Assembly: GCA_027449905.1 (NCBI GenBank)
Contig: DAIDKT010000104.1
Span: 1-42,105, forward strand
Length of the DNA: 42,105 nt
Direction: 5' to 3'
From: Legionellales bacterium
GTDB lineage: Bacteria; Pseudomonadota; Gammaproteobacteria; Legionellales; Legionellaceae
Shown piece by piece: positions 1 to 11,082 of the stretch. Under the pieces are notes generated by a model. That model was not told where the DNA came from. It searched no databases and saw nothing but the letters and a program-made list of their open reading frames with translations. How positions within the stretch are numbered: the stretch's first letter is position 1; each line of letters opens with the position of its first letter. A program made the translations under genes and the position numbers.

Positions 1-2040
<2,040 letters not shown>

Positions 2041-2181
2041 TTACAAAATCGAAAATATTTTAACCACTTTGCAGCTTGAAGCTATTCAAAAAATTTACCC
2101 TATCACCTAATAATCAACAATACATTTCTTGTTCCTTTGAGAAACTTGAAATTTCATTTAGAGTGGGTAAGACTACGGTGT

Positions 2182-2245
2182 TCTGACATAGATCCATCTC
2201 CTTTTGTTAACTCATCAAGCCAACTGAAGATTATCCTATGTCAGA
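2182..2245. repeat. 10-bp inverted repeat in the 350-bp gap before the NRPS gene
   Basis: TCTGACATAG at 2182-2191 is matched by CTATGTCAGA at 2236-2245. Between and around the arms the minus strand carries a short stop-terminated stretch ending in MSEHRSLTHSK, which could be the tail of a decayed gene or insertion sequence. I could not assign it. The gap 2020-2369 otherwise holds no convincing gene. Confidence 0.4.
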
Positions 2246-2284
2246 CCTCCGAATATACTCCGTAACGTTAAAAGCTATTGGAGT

Positions 2285-2305
2285 ATCACCAGCAGAACTG
2301 GTGAT
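2285..2305 (-). terminator. Possible hairpin downstream of the beta-barrel gene
   Basis: ATCACCAG (2285-2292) and CTGGTGAT (2298-2305) form a perfect 8-bp stem with a 5-base loop, 65 bases past the stop of the beta-barrel gene at 2370. The following bases on the minus strand are not a clean T-run, so termination is uncertain; it could equally be a structural repeat. Confidence 0.35.
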
Positions 2306-2369
2306 TTACCAGTTTGCAGTTAAGAAACAAAGCCTCGTGAAGACACTATCTAAGTAGTTATATCTAAAT

Positions 2370-3104
2370 CTACGCAAAACTATAGCGCAACCCAAACATA
2401 ACCGAATCAAGTGTGGGGTTTTGTAGATTAGCGTTTACATCGATGGTCATACCACTTAATATATTAAATTTCGTATTTTGACTCATATTTCTATCGGCTC
2501 CAAATACATGCAAGTAAGCTACTGAAAGTCCCCAATTTGAATTAAATTGGTAAACACCACCTACTTTGATTTCAGGTAAAGCCTGCGTCACACTATTTTT
2601 GGAATTAGTTCTACCATGAAGAGCATTACCTACATTTAATGTACCTAAATCAGCAGATAATTGATTGCGACAATTTTCTAACATAAATCCAATTTGGGCT
2701 AATAAATCCAAATCACCTGATAAATATCTGGAATCGAACGACCGCAGTCTATACAAGCCACCCGCGAGAACATCATAACCATCGATCGAATTTTTAGAGG
2801 AATTGGCATTCCCGACCTTTTTTTTGATATCACCATAATAACCACCACCAATCTCATTTATAAAACGAAATTTCTCTGATACAGGGTAAACAAAACCTGC
2901 GCTCAAACGTCCACCCCAGTTTTGTTTAGTTGCAGAAACGGATAGTTCGTTTAAAGAGATAGTCGCAATTTGTATGTTTGTATAAGATGCCTCGCCCATC
3001 ACATAAGGCACTAATGCTGGTTTCGTCGGCACTGAACTCATGGCGCCCGCATGTAATATCGAACTGCTCACCAATGTTGCTATCATGCTTAATGTTTTCT
3101 TCAT
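2370..3104 (-). CDS. Outer-membrane beta-barrel protein (paralogue of 16803-17576)
   Basis: A 244-residue protein with a cleavable signal peptide (MKKTLSMIATLVSSSILHA), alternating aromatic and polar strands, and a C-terminal LRYSFA ending in aromatic-plus-last-residue form typical of BAM-inserted beta barrels. I chose the ATG at 3104 because GGAGAG stands 5-8 bases upstream; a longer frame to 3149 would bury the signal peptide. It is clearly related to the protein at 16803-17576: both share WGGRLSAGF/WGGRLAAGV, GGGYYG, YLHVFG and a closing NPxLxSxMxGLRYxF. These barrels resemble the Legionella/Coxiella-type surface proteins of unknown ligand. Function beyond surface localisation cannot be read from the sequence. 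It stands alone, convergent with nothing, between the NRPS start and the GIN lipoprotein. Confidence 0.75.
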   Translation of the reverse strand: MKKTLSMIATLVSSSILHAGAMSSVPTKPALVPYVMGEASYTNIQIATISLNELSVSATKQNWGGRLSAGFVYPVSEKFRFINEIGGGYYGDIKKKVGNANSSKNSIDGYDVLAGGLYRLRSFDSRYLSGDLDLLAQIGFMLENCRNQLSADLGTLNVGNALHGRTNSKNSVTQALPEIKVGGVYQFNSNWGLSVAYLHVFGADRNMSQNTKFNILSGMTIDVNANLQNPTLDSVMFGLRYSFA

Positions 3105-3189
3105 ATTTTTCTCTCCATTTATTTTAAATCCTAATTTTAGTGCACCCATTTATTCAACAACGCCATGCATATAGGTGAATAGGGCTTAT

Positions 3190-4155
3190 TTACAATTGTT
3201 GATTATAACGGGTTGTATCTTGCATAAAAGTACGTTCCCACTCCCGCATATCTAGTACTGAGCCGTTTTCTACCATGAAATCGGTTTTCATATCAGGAAG
3301 TTTATAATAATAAATATTGCTGGCGTCATGAGCGATGGTATGCTGGGCATATAGCACAGAAATATCGGCTTCAGCTTGATTGAATGTTTTGACAAAGGCT
3401 TCATTGGCTCGCAGATATCGCCCATTAAAGCGGGCAGAGTCGCATACTTTTAGATCCAAAACTGCAACAACGCCAGCCAGTTGTGCTCGGGCGTTCTCTT
3501 TTAATTGAGCTTTTAATTTGTGGCTCTTAACCCAGTATAAACTTAGCCAACTTTGTCCTTTCATGGTCAGGGTCGTTAAATCGGTAATACCCGATAATTG
3601 CACATGGGTGGTTCCTGCTAAATTTAATTGTAAGTTATGGCTATGAATACCTTGAATTTGTGTGTATCCAGAGCTTATGAAGGTTGCATGATTTAATGCA
3701 ATCTGCCCGTCTAATTGGGTTTTCCCTTTATTTTTAATGTAGAGATCGAGTGATCGAGAATAGAGTTGTTTACCACTGATCGTTCCCTTGCCTTTGAATG
3801 TGAATGAAACCAAATAATGTGAGTACACATCCACCGTCACCGGGCCATACTTGGGATATCCCCTGCCTAAATTGACGAATAACTCATGATGCTGAACCTG
3901 CCAGGATATACCAGACAGATCGCGTGGATCCCCATGAAAAATGAGCTGGGGTTGCTTGGCACCTGTGTGTAAATTGACATTTAAGCTCCCGCTAACGTTC
4001 ACTCGGGTAAATGAGGGTGGGTTCTGTGTTTGCGGAACGCCAGAGGGTAGCGGTGCCGTTTTTTCAGTTGCGTGGTGGTGCCAGAAACAGCTGGTTAGTG
4101 TTGCGGGCAGCATAATCAAGATAACTGCATGCCGGATTATCTGTTGGCCATTCAT
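3190..4155 (-). CDS. GIN-domain (DUF2807-like) lipoprotein
   Basis: Translated from ATG at 4155 this gives 321 residues beginning with a lipoprotein signal: a short hydrophobic stretch (IIRHAVILIMLPA) followed by lipobox LTSC, Cys at about residue 23. The mature part is a repetitive beta-strand protein (FTRVNVSGSLNVNLHTG, then many short S/T/N-rich strands), as in the putative auto-transporter adhesin head GIN domain, which forms a beta-helix. The open frame continues upstream to 4416, but those 87 codons run through a repeat element and precede the signal peptide, so I regard them as non-genic. The ribosome site is only AGAAGA, close to the ATG, so the start is less certain than the domain. 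Likely anchored in the outer or inner membrane facing the periplasm; ligand unknown. Confidence 0.65.
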   Translation of the reverse strand: MNGQQIIRHAVILIMLPATLTSCFWHHHATEKTAPLPSGVPQTQNPPSFTRVNVSGSLNVNLHTGAKQPQLIFHGDPRDLSGISWQVQHHELFVNLGRGYPKYGPVTVDVYSHYLVSFTFKGKGTISGKQLYSRSLDLYIKNKGKTQLDGQIALNHATFISSGYTQIQGIHSHNLQLNLAGTTHVQLSGITDLTTLTMKGQSWLSLYWVKSHKLKAQLKENARAQLAGVVAVLDLKVCDSARFNGRYLRANEAFVKTFNQAEADISVLYAQHTIAHDASNIYYYKLPDMKTDFMVENGSVLDMREWERTFMQDTTRYNQQL

Positions 4156-4359
4156 CTTCTGACGCTGTACGACGAGCTTGCCGGATCTGAGTCGATCTTT
4201 CATGAAAAAAAAATACGGTTTGCCCGCTAAGATCGCATGGATGCCACGAATCAAAGGTGAGCAATCGGTGATGATCGCTTTGTTGTTGATACACCTTCGT
4301 ATCATCCTGATCCATTTGTTAATTTGATCTCTCCTTCTACAAGTTAGTACCATTCCGGT

Positions 4360-4518
4360 CTGTTGACAATTCATGTCTCGACTCTCGATGTCCTGCGGCT
4401 TGTCCGCAGGATCCATCGTGAGCTATATTTATGCAATTGGCTTTCGCATGAAACAAGATCTCTGGATTCTGCGAACAAGTCGCGGGATGTCGGTTTTCAA
4501 AAGATGAATTGTCAACAG
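4360..4518. mobile_element. MITE-like repeat, copy A (perfect 15-bp terminal inverted repeats)
   Basis: CTGTTGACAATTCAT at 4360-4374 is exactly mirrored by ATGAATTGTCAACAG at 4504-4518. The interior contains a hairpin TCCTGCGG/CCGCAGGA (about 4391-4411) and no coding sequence. It sits between queC and the GIN lipoprotein, 15 bases from the queC stop. The same ends recur elsewhere in the window, so this is a dispersed non-autonomous element; the mobilising transposase is not evident here. Confidence 0.75.
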
Positions 4519-4533
4519 GCCCTAACATCAACC

Positions 4534-5211
4534 TTAGATCAAATAGTGCGTGGGATCAACCACCTGAGCTTCTTCAAAGCCTTTTTTTCTTAAATGACAA
4601 CTGTCACATTGGCCACAGGCCAATCCGGAGTCGGTTGCTCTATAGCAGGAAATGGTTTTTGAATAATCAAGCCCTAACGATAGACCAAGTTGAATTGTCT
4701 CCGATTTGCTTAAATCCATTAACGGTGTTTCAATCATAATCGGATGACCTTCCACCCCACGTTTGGTCGCCAAATTCGCTAACTGTGTAAAAGCTTGAAT
4801 GTATTCGGGGCGACAATCAGGGTACCCTGAATAATCAACTGAACTCACACCCAGATAGATATAATCAGCATGTAAAACTTCAGCAAACCCAAGCGCCATG
4901 GATAACATGATGGTATTTCTGGCTGGTACATAGGTTATCGGGATTTCGGTTGTGTCGGAATAATCTGGCACTGGGCAGTTTTCATTGGTCAATGCCGAGC
5001 CACCCCATTCGGCTATGGCCGGCAGGTTGATGATTTGGTGTTGCAAGACTTGATACTCTTTGGCTAGACGCTGCGCTGCGATCAACTCCGCAAGATGCTT
5101 TTGACCATAGTTAAAACTGAGCGCATAACATGCTTGATTTTTTGAATGAGCGTAAGCGAGGCAGGTGGCTGAATCAAGCCCACCTGATAATAAAATAATG
5201 GACTTTTTCAT
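4534..5211 (-). CDS. queC: 7-cyano-7-deazaguanine (preQ0) synthase QueC
   Basis: A 225-residue ATP-dependent amidase/ligase that converts 7-carboxy-7-deazaguanine plus ammonia to preQ0 in queuosine biosynthesis, in the cytoplasm. The N-terminus carries the PP-loop ATP-pyrophosphatase signature [15 protein letters not shown] (residues about 7-21). A C-terminal zinc-binding cysteine set is visible as ISCYRA then [32 protein letters not shown] is the usual central QueC block. Length is normal for the family. Its start overlaps the batD stop by 4 bases (ATGA type), so it is probably translated as the last gene of the Bat transcript. No other queuosine gene is in view. A MITE lies directly downstream. 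Confidence 0.95.
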   Translation of the reverse strand: MKKSIILLSGGLDSATCLAYAHSKNQACYALSFNYGQKHLAELIAAQRLAKEYQVLQHQIINLPAIAEWGGSALTNENCPVPDYSDTTEIPITYVPARNTIMLSMALGFAEVLHADYIYLGVSSVDYSGYPDCRPEYIQAFTQLANLATKRGVEGHPIMIETPLMDLSKSETIQLGLSLGLDYSKTISCYRATDSGLACGQCDSCHLRKKGFEEAQVVDPTHYLI

Positions 5212-6830
5212 GTTTTATCTCGTTGAGGATGAATGGGGGGGAGCTGGCGTTTTCGTTTTTGCGGTTTTTTGTCGTTAGTTCTTAATTTAGATATGTATCG
5301 CCATAATTCCTCCGCGCGCCAATCTTGATGTCCCGGGCTATATAACGCTGCAGATAGCTGGTCAATCAGCAATTTAAAGGCCGGATCGATAATTGGAATA
5401 TCATGGAGATTTAAAATATTGGTTTTTGGCCAGTTCACTCTTGCGAAAGCCAACAGTGCCGCCCGAACCCGTTTCGGATCATTACTTTTGCAGGCATTGT
5501 GGAATGTATCTTGAGGCTTATCGACTTCGAGGGGGGATTGTTTTCTTGAAGCGCAAATGTACCAATAGATAAACCCCATCATCAAAAAAATGATGACGCT
5601 GATCCCAATCCCTATCCATAACCAATTGGGTTTGATTTTATTTGATGGTTGGCTCACTTTGAGGTGTTTTAGTGCGTGTGGTCGGGATTTCTTTTTAGCC
5701 GCCATCATGCCGGCTTTGGGCTTCACGGTGAAAATCCGGGATGGGAGTTTGGCGATTTTAGTTTGTTTGGTGACGACATTGTACCAGGGCACTTCAATTG
5801 CGGGTAAGGTGATATGACCGGGTTTTGAGAGTAAATAAGTGACTTGAATCTGCGATGTTCCCCATAAAGTGTTATTTTGAATGCTATTATCGGTCGATGG
5901 TTTTTCTGGGTAGACGCGATATTCTTCATTGCTGGTAAATGACAAGACAGGCAGCATTTGGGCGACCACTCCTTCTGCTTTGACGTTGATCGTGCGAACA
6001 ATGGTCGTGCCTTCATCTGCAGTTGAGCCCGACCAGTCATACGATTCGGTTAGCTCCACTTGTCTTGCTGGCAGCCATGTTTTTTGATCTTGCGGTGCTG
6101 GCTTTACTTGTAATGTGATCGGCCTGCCTTGCAAGTCAATCCGGATCGGGCTGCCATCCTGATCGGCTAAAGCATGAAATGATGGCGGGCGAATGAGTAA
6201 GGTGCCTGTTTTTTGAGGAAAAATCGCATATTTTTGTTCATCCACATCATAAATTTGACCCTGGGTTTGCGTTTGATAATGCCTTCCTTCCCCTAAGGGG
6301 ATTAACAGGGCATCTTCAACTTGCGGGGGTTGATATTGGGCATCCAACAACCGTTGACGATTAAATAGTTGCACAGTATAGATGATTTGTTGATTGATAA
6401 AAGGGGACGGATTATCAATGGCGGTGGTAAAGATTGAGTTGCCCGATTCATGATTGCCTTTATTCAAAGTCAAGGGTGTTGGTGCACTGGCTTTAACGGT
6501 TACTTGGCTTGATAAAGTTTGGTCGTGCCCGATGTGAATGGGAGGGATCGAGATCACCCCTATCTTTTTGGGTTTTAATACAATTCCCCATTGACTGATT
6601 GATCTGGCTTGACCATTCATCATGCTATAATTTAGGCTTCTCTCGGTACTGATGATATCAAAATCAGATAATAACGGTGTTAAATCTGGAACTCCGCGAT
6701 TGTGAATGGTGTCGATGGTGAGTGTTAAGCGCGTGGTCTGATCAAACCTGATGGTTGGAGGGTCAATTTCTAAAAAAATAGAAGCAAAAGCGGTATGCCA
6801 GCATAGTAATAGAACAATCAAGCGCTTCAT
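5208..6830 (-). CDS. batD: BatD-like protein (oxygen-tolerance family)
   Basis: A 540-residue membrane-anchored periplasmic protein. It has a signal peptide ([16 protein letters not shown]), several immunoglobulin-like beta domains, the typical opening about '[16 protein letters not shown]', and one transmembrane segment near residues 403-427 ([21 protein letters not shown]) followed by a basic cytoplasmic tail. In Bat/MoxR clusters BatD is thought to work with the VWA proteins BatA and BatB, but its biochemical role is unsettled. It lies 41 bases after batC and overlaps queC by 4 bases, which supports one transcript. The assignment rests on fold pattern and gene order; the sequence of this family is poorly conserved. 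Confidence 0.85.
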   Translation of the reverse strand: MKRLIVLLLCWHTAFASIFLEIDPPTIRFDQTTRLTLTIDTIHNRGVPDLTPLLSDFDIISTERSLNYSMMNGQARSISQWGIVLKPKKIGVISIPPIHIGHDQTLSSQVTVKASAPTPLTLNKGNHESGNSIFTTAIDNPSPFINQQIIYTVQLFNRQRLLDAQYQPPQVEDALLIPLGEGRHYQTQTQGQIYDVDEQKYAIFPQKTGTLLIRPPSFHALADQDGSPIRIDLQGRPITLQVKPAPQDQKTWLPARQVELTESYDWSGSTADEGTTIVRTINVKAEGVVAQMLPVLSFTSNEEYRVYPEKPSTDNSIQNNTLWGTSQIQVTYLLSKPGHITLPAIEVPWYNVVTKQTKIAKLPSRIFTVKPKAGMMAAKKKSRPHALKHLKVSQPSNKIKPNWLWIGIGISVIIFLMMGFIYWYICASRKQSPLEVDKPQDTFHNACKSNDPKRVRAALLAFARVNWPKTNILNLHDIPIIDPAFKLLIDQLSAALYSPGHQDWRAEELWRYISKLRTNDKKPQKRKRQLPPIHPQRDKT

Positions 6831-6871
6831 CTGTTAAGACCTCTGTTAAGATAAGGAGTCGGGTTTAGGCC

Positions 6872-7720
6872 TCATGGGGAAGGCTCCCCCCTTCTACGTA
6901 AATAATCACGCAAAAATTTCTCTCGCAGCAAGCCACCAGGATCGTCAGGAATCAAATGCAACCATTGATCTTTTGCCAACTGTTGCTCGCGCTCGGCCGC
7001 AGATAGCGGCTTATTTTTCTTGGTGCTATCTGCTTGGTTCTGTTTTGTTTGTTCGGTGCTTGGGGTTGGTTTAGTGGGCTCTTGTTTGTTTTCGTCTTGT
7101 TGATCAGGGTCTTTTGGGTGTGTTTGATCACTTGGGTGTTGTTGATCTTGGTTTGATGGGTCTTTTTGATTGGTTTGATGTGATTGATCCTGGTTAGATT
7201 TGGAATCAGATTGATTTGGATTTTGTTGATTTTGCCCAGATTGGTTTGATTTGTCTTGATTGGGTTGGTTTTGATCGGGCGTATCGGATTTAGGTTTTTG
7301 TTCGGGTTGCTTGTTTTGAGACTGCTTTTTTAAAAGCGCTTCAACAATTTTGCGATTGTAGCTTGCATCGGCATTCTTTGGATTGATTTTCAAGGCTTTA
7401 TCATACGCTTGAATGGCTTGTGGATACTGTCCCATGTGTGCGAAAGCATTCCCGGCATTGTAATCGGCATCTGGCTGTTTTGACAGAGCATAGAGTGATG
7501 CCGCTTTTTGATAATCTTTGGCACGAAACGCCGCAGCAGCGCGCCAATCTTCCCGTTTAAATGTTTGCTCGGCCTCAGTATATAAACCTTTTTCCATCAT
7601 GGTCTGCGCCTGATGATCTTTGGTTTCCCATAGATCTTGCCATTGAAAGGAAAGGGCGGTGGTTGAAAATAATAAACAGACAACCAGGGAGAGTAATTGA
7701 TTTTGATTGGTGCGCTTCAT
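6872..7720 (-). CDS. batC: BatC-like TPR protein with Q/N-rich low-complexity linker
   Basis: A 282-residue protein: signal or anchor segment (LLSLVVCLLFSTTALSF), then tetratricopeptide repeats at about residues 75-125 (DADYNAGNAFAHMGQYPQAIQAYDKALKINPKNADASYN is the clearest), then about 110 residues made almost wholly of Q, N, P, D, S and K. It ends with the block DDPGGLLREKFLRDYLRRR that is usual in this family. The DNA of the linker is an imperfect tandem array of TTGATT/TTGGTT-like units (about 7040-7330), so it is prone to length change. It overlaps batB by 4 bases. TPR repeats suggest a scaffold between the VWA proteins. Confidence 0.85.
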   Translation of the reverse strand: MKRTNQNQLLSLVVCLLFSTTALSFQWQDLWETKDHQAQTMMEKGLYTEAEQTFKREDWRAAAAFRAKDYQKAASLYALSKQPDADYNAGNAFAHMGQYPQAIQAYDKALKINPKNADASYNRKIVEALLKKQSQNKQPEQKPKSDTPDQNQPNQDKSNQSGQNQQNPNQSDSKSNQDQSHQTNQKDPSNQDQQHPSDQTHPKDPDQQDENKQEPTKPTPSTEQTKQNQADSTKKNKPLSAAEREQQLAKDQWLHLIPDDPGGLLREKFLRDYLRRRGEPSP

Positions 7721-8646
7721 GTGTTAATCCTCAGTAACCAATCGCGCCAAAACACGGGCAGGAGCAGCAACAGCGCGACCAAGAGAAACCAGCGGCCTTC
7801 ATCATGCCAAAGCGGAATATCTTTCATATCATTTGCCTGATAGGCGCGCTTTGTTTGTGATGATTTAAACCAAGCTTCTATGTCTGAATTATTATTCTGT
7901 ATTGGGATCACCATCCCTTGACCGGCTTTTGCGAATGGTTCAAATAATGGGATGGCCCCTTTGTCACTCAACAAAGGCATCACCGAGGTATAAATTTCTT
8001 TCCGGGCAAGTAATTGGGCGGTTTCGACGGCCGGTGTTGATGGTATTTGTGCTGTCAGGACCAGCAGTTCGCCGGAGGTTGAGCCAGAATCTTTGATTAA
8101 CGCTTGTGCTTCATCTAAGGCGAGTTCTAATCGATTGCCTCCCAGTGGCATGATGTTTGGTTGAATTGAAGAAAGGAGGGTGTCGATGGTTTGGCCATCG
8201 TCGGTGAGAGGCGATACCACAAAAGGCTCACCGGTGTATACAATCAAACCGAATTGCCCCATGTCCGATCGCTGTAAAATGTCATGCAATTTAAACTTGG
8301 CTCGGGTTAACCTGTCTGGTGGCAGATCGCGTAAAAGCATGTTTTCAGATAGATCCAATAATATCACCCGGGGTTGTATCTGCTGGTAGGTTGGTAGGCT
8401 GATTTTTGACCAAGTCGGGCCAGCCAGCGCTAAAATCATCATCAATGCGCTGCTGATTAATAGAATGATGGGGCCTATATGTCTGCTTGGGCCTTGTTTT
8501 TTTAGAAGATGATCGAGCAAATGCGAGTCACAGATAGGTTGCCAAGCCGCAATGACTGTTTTTTGTTTTAGTAGGGTATATCCAAACAAGATGAGCGGGA
8601 TGCAGGCGAATAACCAATAAGGTCTTAAAAAATGGATATTAGCCAT
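7717..8646 (-). CDS. batB: BatB-like von Willebrand A membrane protein
   Basis: A 309-residue protein with two N-terminal transmembrane helices (about 10-25 and 55-77), a VWA domain, and a C-terminal helix (WFLLVALLLLLPVFW). The metal-ion-dependent adhesion site reads DLSENM where the paralogue next door has DVSPSM, so the second serine of DxSxS is replaced by Asn. The rest of the fold is recognisable (FGLIVYTGEPFVVSPLTDD, GGNRLELALDEA). The gene overlaps batA by 8 bases and batC by 4. It is probably an inner-membrane partner of BatA in the MoxR-associated complex. Confidence 0.85.
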   Translation of the reverse strand: MANIHFLRPYWLFACIPLILFGYTLLKQKTVIAAWQPICDSHLLDHLLKKQGPSRHIGPIILLISSALMMILALAGPTWSKISLPTYQQIQPRVILLDLSENMLLRDLPPDRLTRAKFKLHDILQRSDMGQFGLIVYTGEPFVVSPLTDDGQTIDTLLSSIQPNIMPLGGNRLELALDEAQALIKDSGSTSGELLVLTAQIPSTPAVETAQLLARKEIYTSVMPLLSDKGAIPLFEPFAKAGQGMVIPIQNNNSDIEAWFKSSQTKRAYQANDMKDIPLWHDEGRWFLLVALLLLLPVFWRDWLLRINT

Positions 8647-9640
8647 GACGCACCTTTTGAATTAAACCGCTTTGTTTTGCCAGAACATATAAGAACAGTC
8701 CAAGTCCGATTGCCAAAAACCAAGGGTAGTACTCATGCTGCGGACGAACGAATGCTTGTTCTTGAGAAACACGGGCCATTTTATCAATGGATTGGTAAAT
8801 GCGTTGTAATGATGACAAATTCGATGCTCGAAAATATTGACCACCGGTCATTTTTGCAACCTGCCTCAATGTATCCTCATCTAAATCGGCCGTCCCATTA
8901 GTGCTTAAAAAAAGACCGCTAAAGGAGTTGGGATCGATTTCAGAATGTAACCCAATGGTGTATACCTTGATCTTGTCCATTTTTGCTAATTCGGCGGCTT
9001 TTAAAGGCGATAAAACGCCAGAGTTACTCACCCCATCCGTTAACAATATAACCATGCGGCCCTTGGCCGGGACATGTTCTAATCGTTTAATGGCCAAGCC
9101 CAATGCATCCCCTAATGATGTAGATTTCCCAGCTAAACCAACGGATGCATCGTCTAAGCGCATCAAGACAGTTTGTCGATCAAACGTGAGTGGTGTTAAA
9201 AGATAAGCTCGTTCACCAAATAGAATTAAGCCGATTTTATCACCGACCCGATCAAGGACGAATTGGCGTGCAGCTCGTTTAACCGCTGATAATCTGGTCA
9301 CCCGTCGTTGATTCATTTGCATGTCATTGATGCCCATGCTGGGTGAGACATCCAGAGCCAACATAATATTGTAGCTATCATGTGATAAGGTGCGTGGCTG
9401 TCCTACCCACCGCGGTCCGGCAAGTGCTATTAGAAGACAACACCAACTGATGAATAATAGTTTAAAGTAGTTTTCTTTAGAGAAAAATCGTTTTTCATCG
9501 GCCATGAAGTCAGTCATGGCATTGAAAAAAGGTACTTTCAACGCGATTGATAATCTCAACGATGCGCGCGGTAAAAAATACCAGAGGATAAAAGGTAAAG
9601 GGATTGCCAGTAAGACCCATGGTGCCGCTAGCTCGAACAT
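8639..9640 (-). CDS. batA: BatA-like von Willebrand A membrane protein
   Basis: A 333-residue VWA-domain protein with transmembrane segments near the N-terminus (WVLLAIPLPFILWYF and FKLLFISWCCLLIALAG) and close to the C-terminus (WFLAIGLGLFLYVLA). The MIDAS is intact: ALDVSPSMGINDM, then a downstream Thr and an Asp in LLTDGVSNSG. In MoxR AAA+ clusters such proteins are thought to be the substrates or effectors of the ATPase, needed for envelope stress tolerance in some pathogens. It overlaps the DUF4381 gene by 13 bases and batB by 8, so translation is tightly coupled. Confidence 0.88.
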   Translation of the reverse strand: MFELAAPWVLLAIPLPFILWYFLPRASLRLSIALKVPFFNAMTDFMADEKRFFSKENYFKLLFISWCCLLIALAGPRWVGQPRTLSHDSYNIMLALDVSPSMGINDMQMNQRRVTRLSAVKRAARQFVLDRVGDKIGLILFGERAYLLTPLTFDRQTVLMRLDDASVGLAGKSTSLGDALGLAIKRLEHVPAKGRMVILLTDGVSNSGVLSPLKAAELAKMDKIKVYTIGLHSEIDPNSFSGLFLSTNGTADLDEDTLRQVAKMTGGQYFRASNLSSLQRIYQSIDKMARVSQEQAFVRPQHEYYPWFLAIGLGLFLYVLAKQSGLIQKVRHG

Positions 9641-10155
9641 CGTTGCCCTCGCTTATTAGCGCGCTTTCTTCCTTGGCAATCAATCCACTGCTGGCTTAAG
9701 TGGAAAAAAAGAGTTAAATCGCATGGTTGGGGTGGTTGATATGGATAGGTCAATAATTCGGTGCGAACTTGATTAAAATCTAATTTTTTTGCGGTTTCAT
9801 TTAAAAACCTTATCCATACATCCCCTTGTAAAGCAGCGACTTGCTCGCGCGAGAAATAAGCCAAAGCGACCCGTTTTAGTAATTCAGAAACATGGGCGGT
9901 GCTGCGCTGACTATTTGGGCTTTGTTGGTGTTCTGTCTTTAGCTGATCTAATTCTTTTAATGCTTGGTGTCGGGCTTGACTAAAGGCACGGGTGGCTCGT
10001 ATCCGTGAGTAAACAAACATAAACAATAAAACCGCGGTTAAAATTAGAGCATACCAGCCCGGCGCTAGTTCCCAAGCCGGGATGACTTCGGGTAAATGGA
10101 TATCATGTAATTGCGACAACTCATGGGCTGTCATCGGGGCGGCGGCGGGTATCAT
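9628..10155 (-). CDS. DUF4381 membrane protein of the MoxR/Bat cluster
   Basis: A 175-residue protein with one transmembrane helix at about residues 32-48 (WYALILTAVLLFMFVYS) followed by a basic, helical cytoplasmic part with QARHQALKELDQL and LLKRVALAYFSREQVAALQGDVWIRFLN. The latter block is the hallmark of DUF4381 proteins, which sit between the DUF58 and BatA genes in proteobacterial MoxR clusters, exactly as here. It overlaps DUF58 by 4 bases and batA by 13. Molecular role unknown; probably a membrane tether within the complex. Confidence 0.85.
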   Translation of the reverse strand: MIPAAAPMTAHELSQLHDIHLPEVIPAWELAPGWYALILTAVLLFMFVYSRIRATRAFSQARHQALKELDQLKTEHQQSPNSQRSTAHVSELLKRVALAYFSREQVAALQGDVWIRFLNETAKKLDFNQVRTELLTYPYQPPQPCDLTLFFHLSQQWIDCQGRKRANKRGQRCSS

Positions 10156-11066
10156 TTGCCCAACCTCCCTGGAAAGGTTTGCTTCAACAAGCGCGGTAAA
10201 TCTGTTTCTGCCAAAACTTGTGTATATTGAATTTGTAAGCGTTTCAATTGCGAGCGCAGGGCATTGATTCTTTTTTCACAATAAAATTGGTAACCAAATC
10301 GAACTGAATCGAGGGTTGTATCCAGTAATAATGATTTTTTTCCATCGGTGATGGCGTAACGGCTTGGAGGAGGGGGTGCCAGTTCTAATGGATCACAGAC
10401 ATGGTACACCAGCAAATCACTGTGACTGCGTAAACGATTTAAATGTTGCTCCGTGTCTTGATCTAGATGATAAAAATCACTGATCAATACCAAAATGCTA
10501 CCAGGTTTAGCAACATGCCGGGCTCGGAGTAAGGCCTGATTGAAGGAGCGGCTGTCTCCTGAGCGGTGTTCTTTGGACCGATTTATTTGGGTATAGCGGC
10601 TTAACCCAGCCAAGAAAGGCAACACACCATTCTGACGAGCACGTGGCGTAAATTCATGGTGTGACTGATCGGAGAATATAAAGCCACCAACACGGTCTCC
10701 TTGTTTTGCCGCAGTCCAGGCCAATAATGCAGCAAGACGTGCCCCAACGACTGATTTAAACGCAATGCGAGTACCAAAATACATCGAGGGATTAAAGTCC
10801 GATAAAATCACAACCGGTCGCTCTCGCTCTTCTTGATACACTTTGACATGGGGTCTGCCTGTACGGGCAGTGACTCGCCATTCCATGTGTCTGATATCAT
10901 CGCCCGCTTGATAGTTTCGTGCCTCAGCAAAGTCGATGCCACGACCGCGTAATTTAGAGCGATGCTGGCCCGGTCGCAAGGAATAGCCCTCTGGGTGGTA
11001 ATGGACCTGTTGGGCGTATCTTTTGAGGGTGATTAGATCTGATAAGGTGACTGACAGTCCTTCCAT
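10152..11066 (-). CDS. DUF58-domain protein
   Basis: A 304-residue cytoplasmic protein. The N-terminal half carries the DUF58 signature: GIDFAEARNYQAGDDIRHMEW followed by RTGRPHVKVYQEERERPVVILSD. The C-terminal half continues as a VWA-like fold (KPGSILVLISDFYHL), but the metal site is not complete. DUF58 proteins accompany MoxR ATPases and are thought to act as their partners. The gene starts 16 bases after the moxR stop and overlaps DUF4381 by 4 bases. Confidence 0.9.
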   Translation of the reverse strand: MEGLSVTLSDLITLKRYAQQVHYHPEGYSLRPGQHRSKLRGRGIDFAEARNYQAGDDIRHMEWRVTARTGRPHVKVYQEERERPVVILSDFNPSMYFGTRIAFKSVVGARLAALLAWTAAKQGDRVGGFIFSDQSHHEFTPRARQNGVLPFLAGLSRYTQINRSKEHRSGDSRSFNQALLRARHVAKPGSILVLISDFYHLDQDTEQHLNRLRSHSDLLVYHVCDPLELAPPPPSRYAITDGKKSLLLDTTLDSVRFGYQFYCEKRINALRSQLKRLQIQYTQVLAETDLPRLLKQTFPGRLGK

Positions 11067-11082
11067 GCTGGCCTCGAGAAAT

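Noticed and set aside
4156..4416. N-terminal extension of the GIN lipoprotein
   Set aside because: It reads through MITE copy A and precedes a good lipoprotein signal peptide; not part of the native gene.
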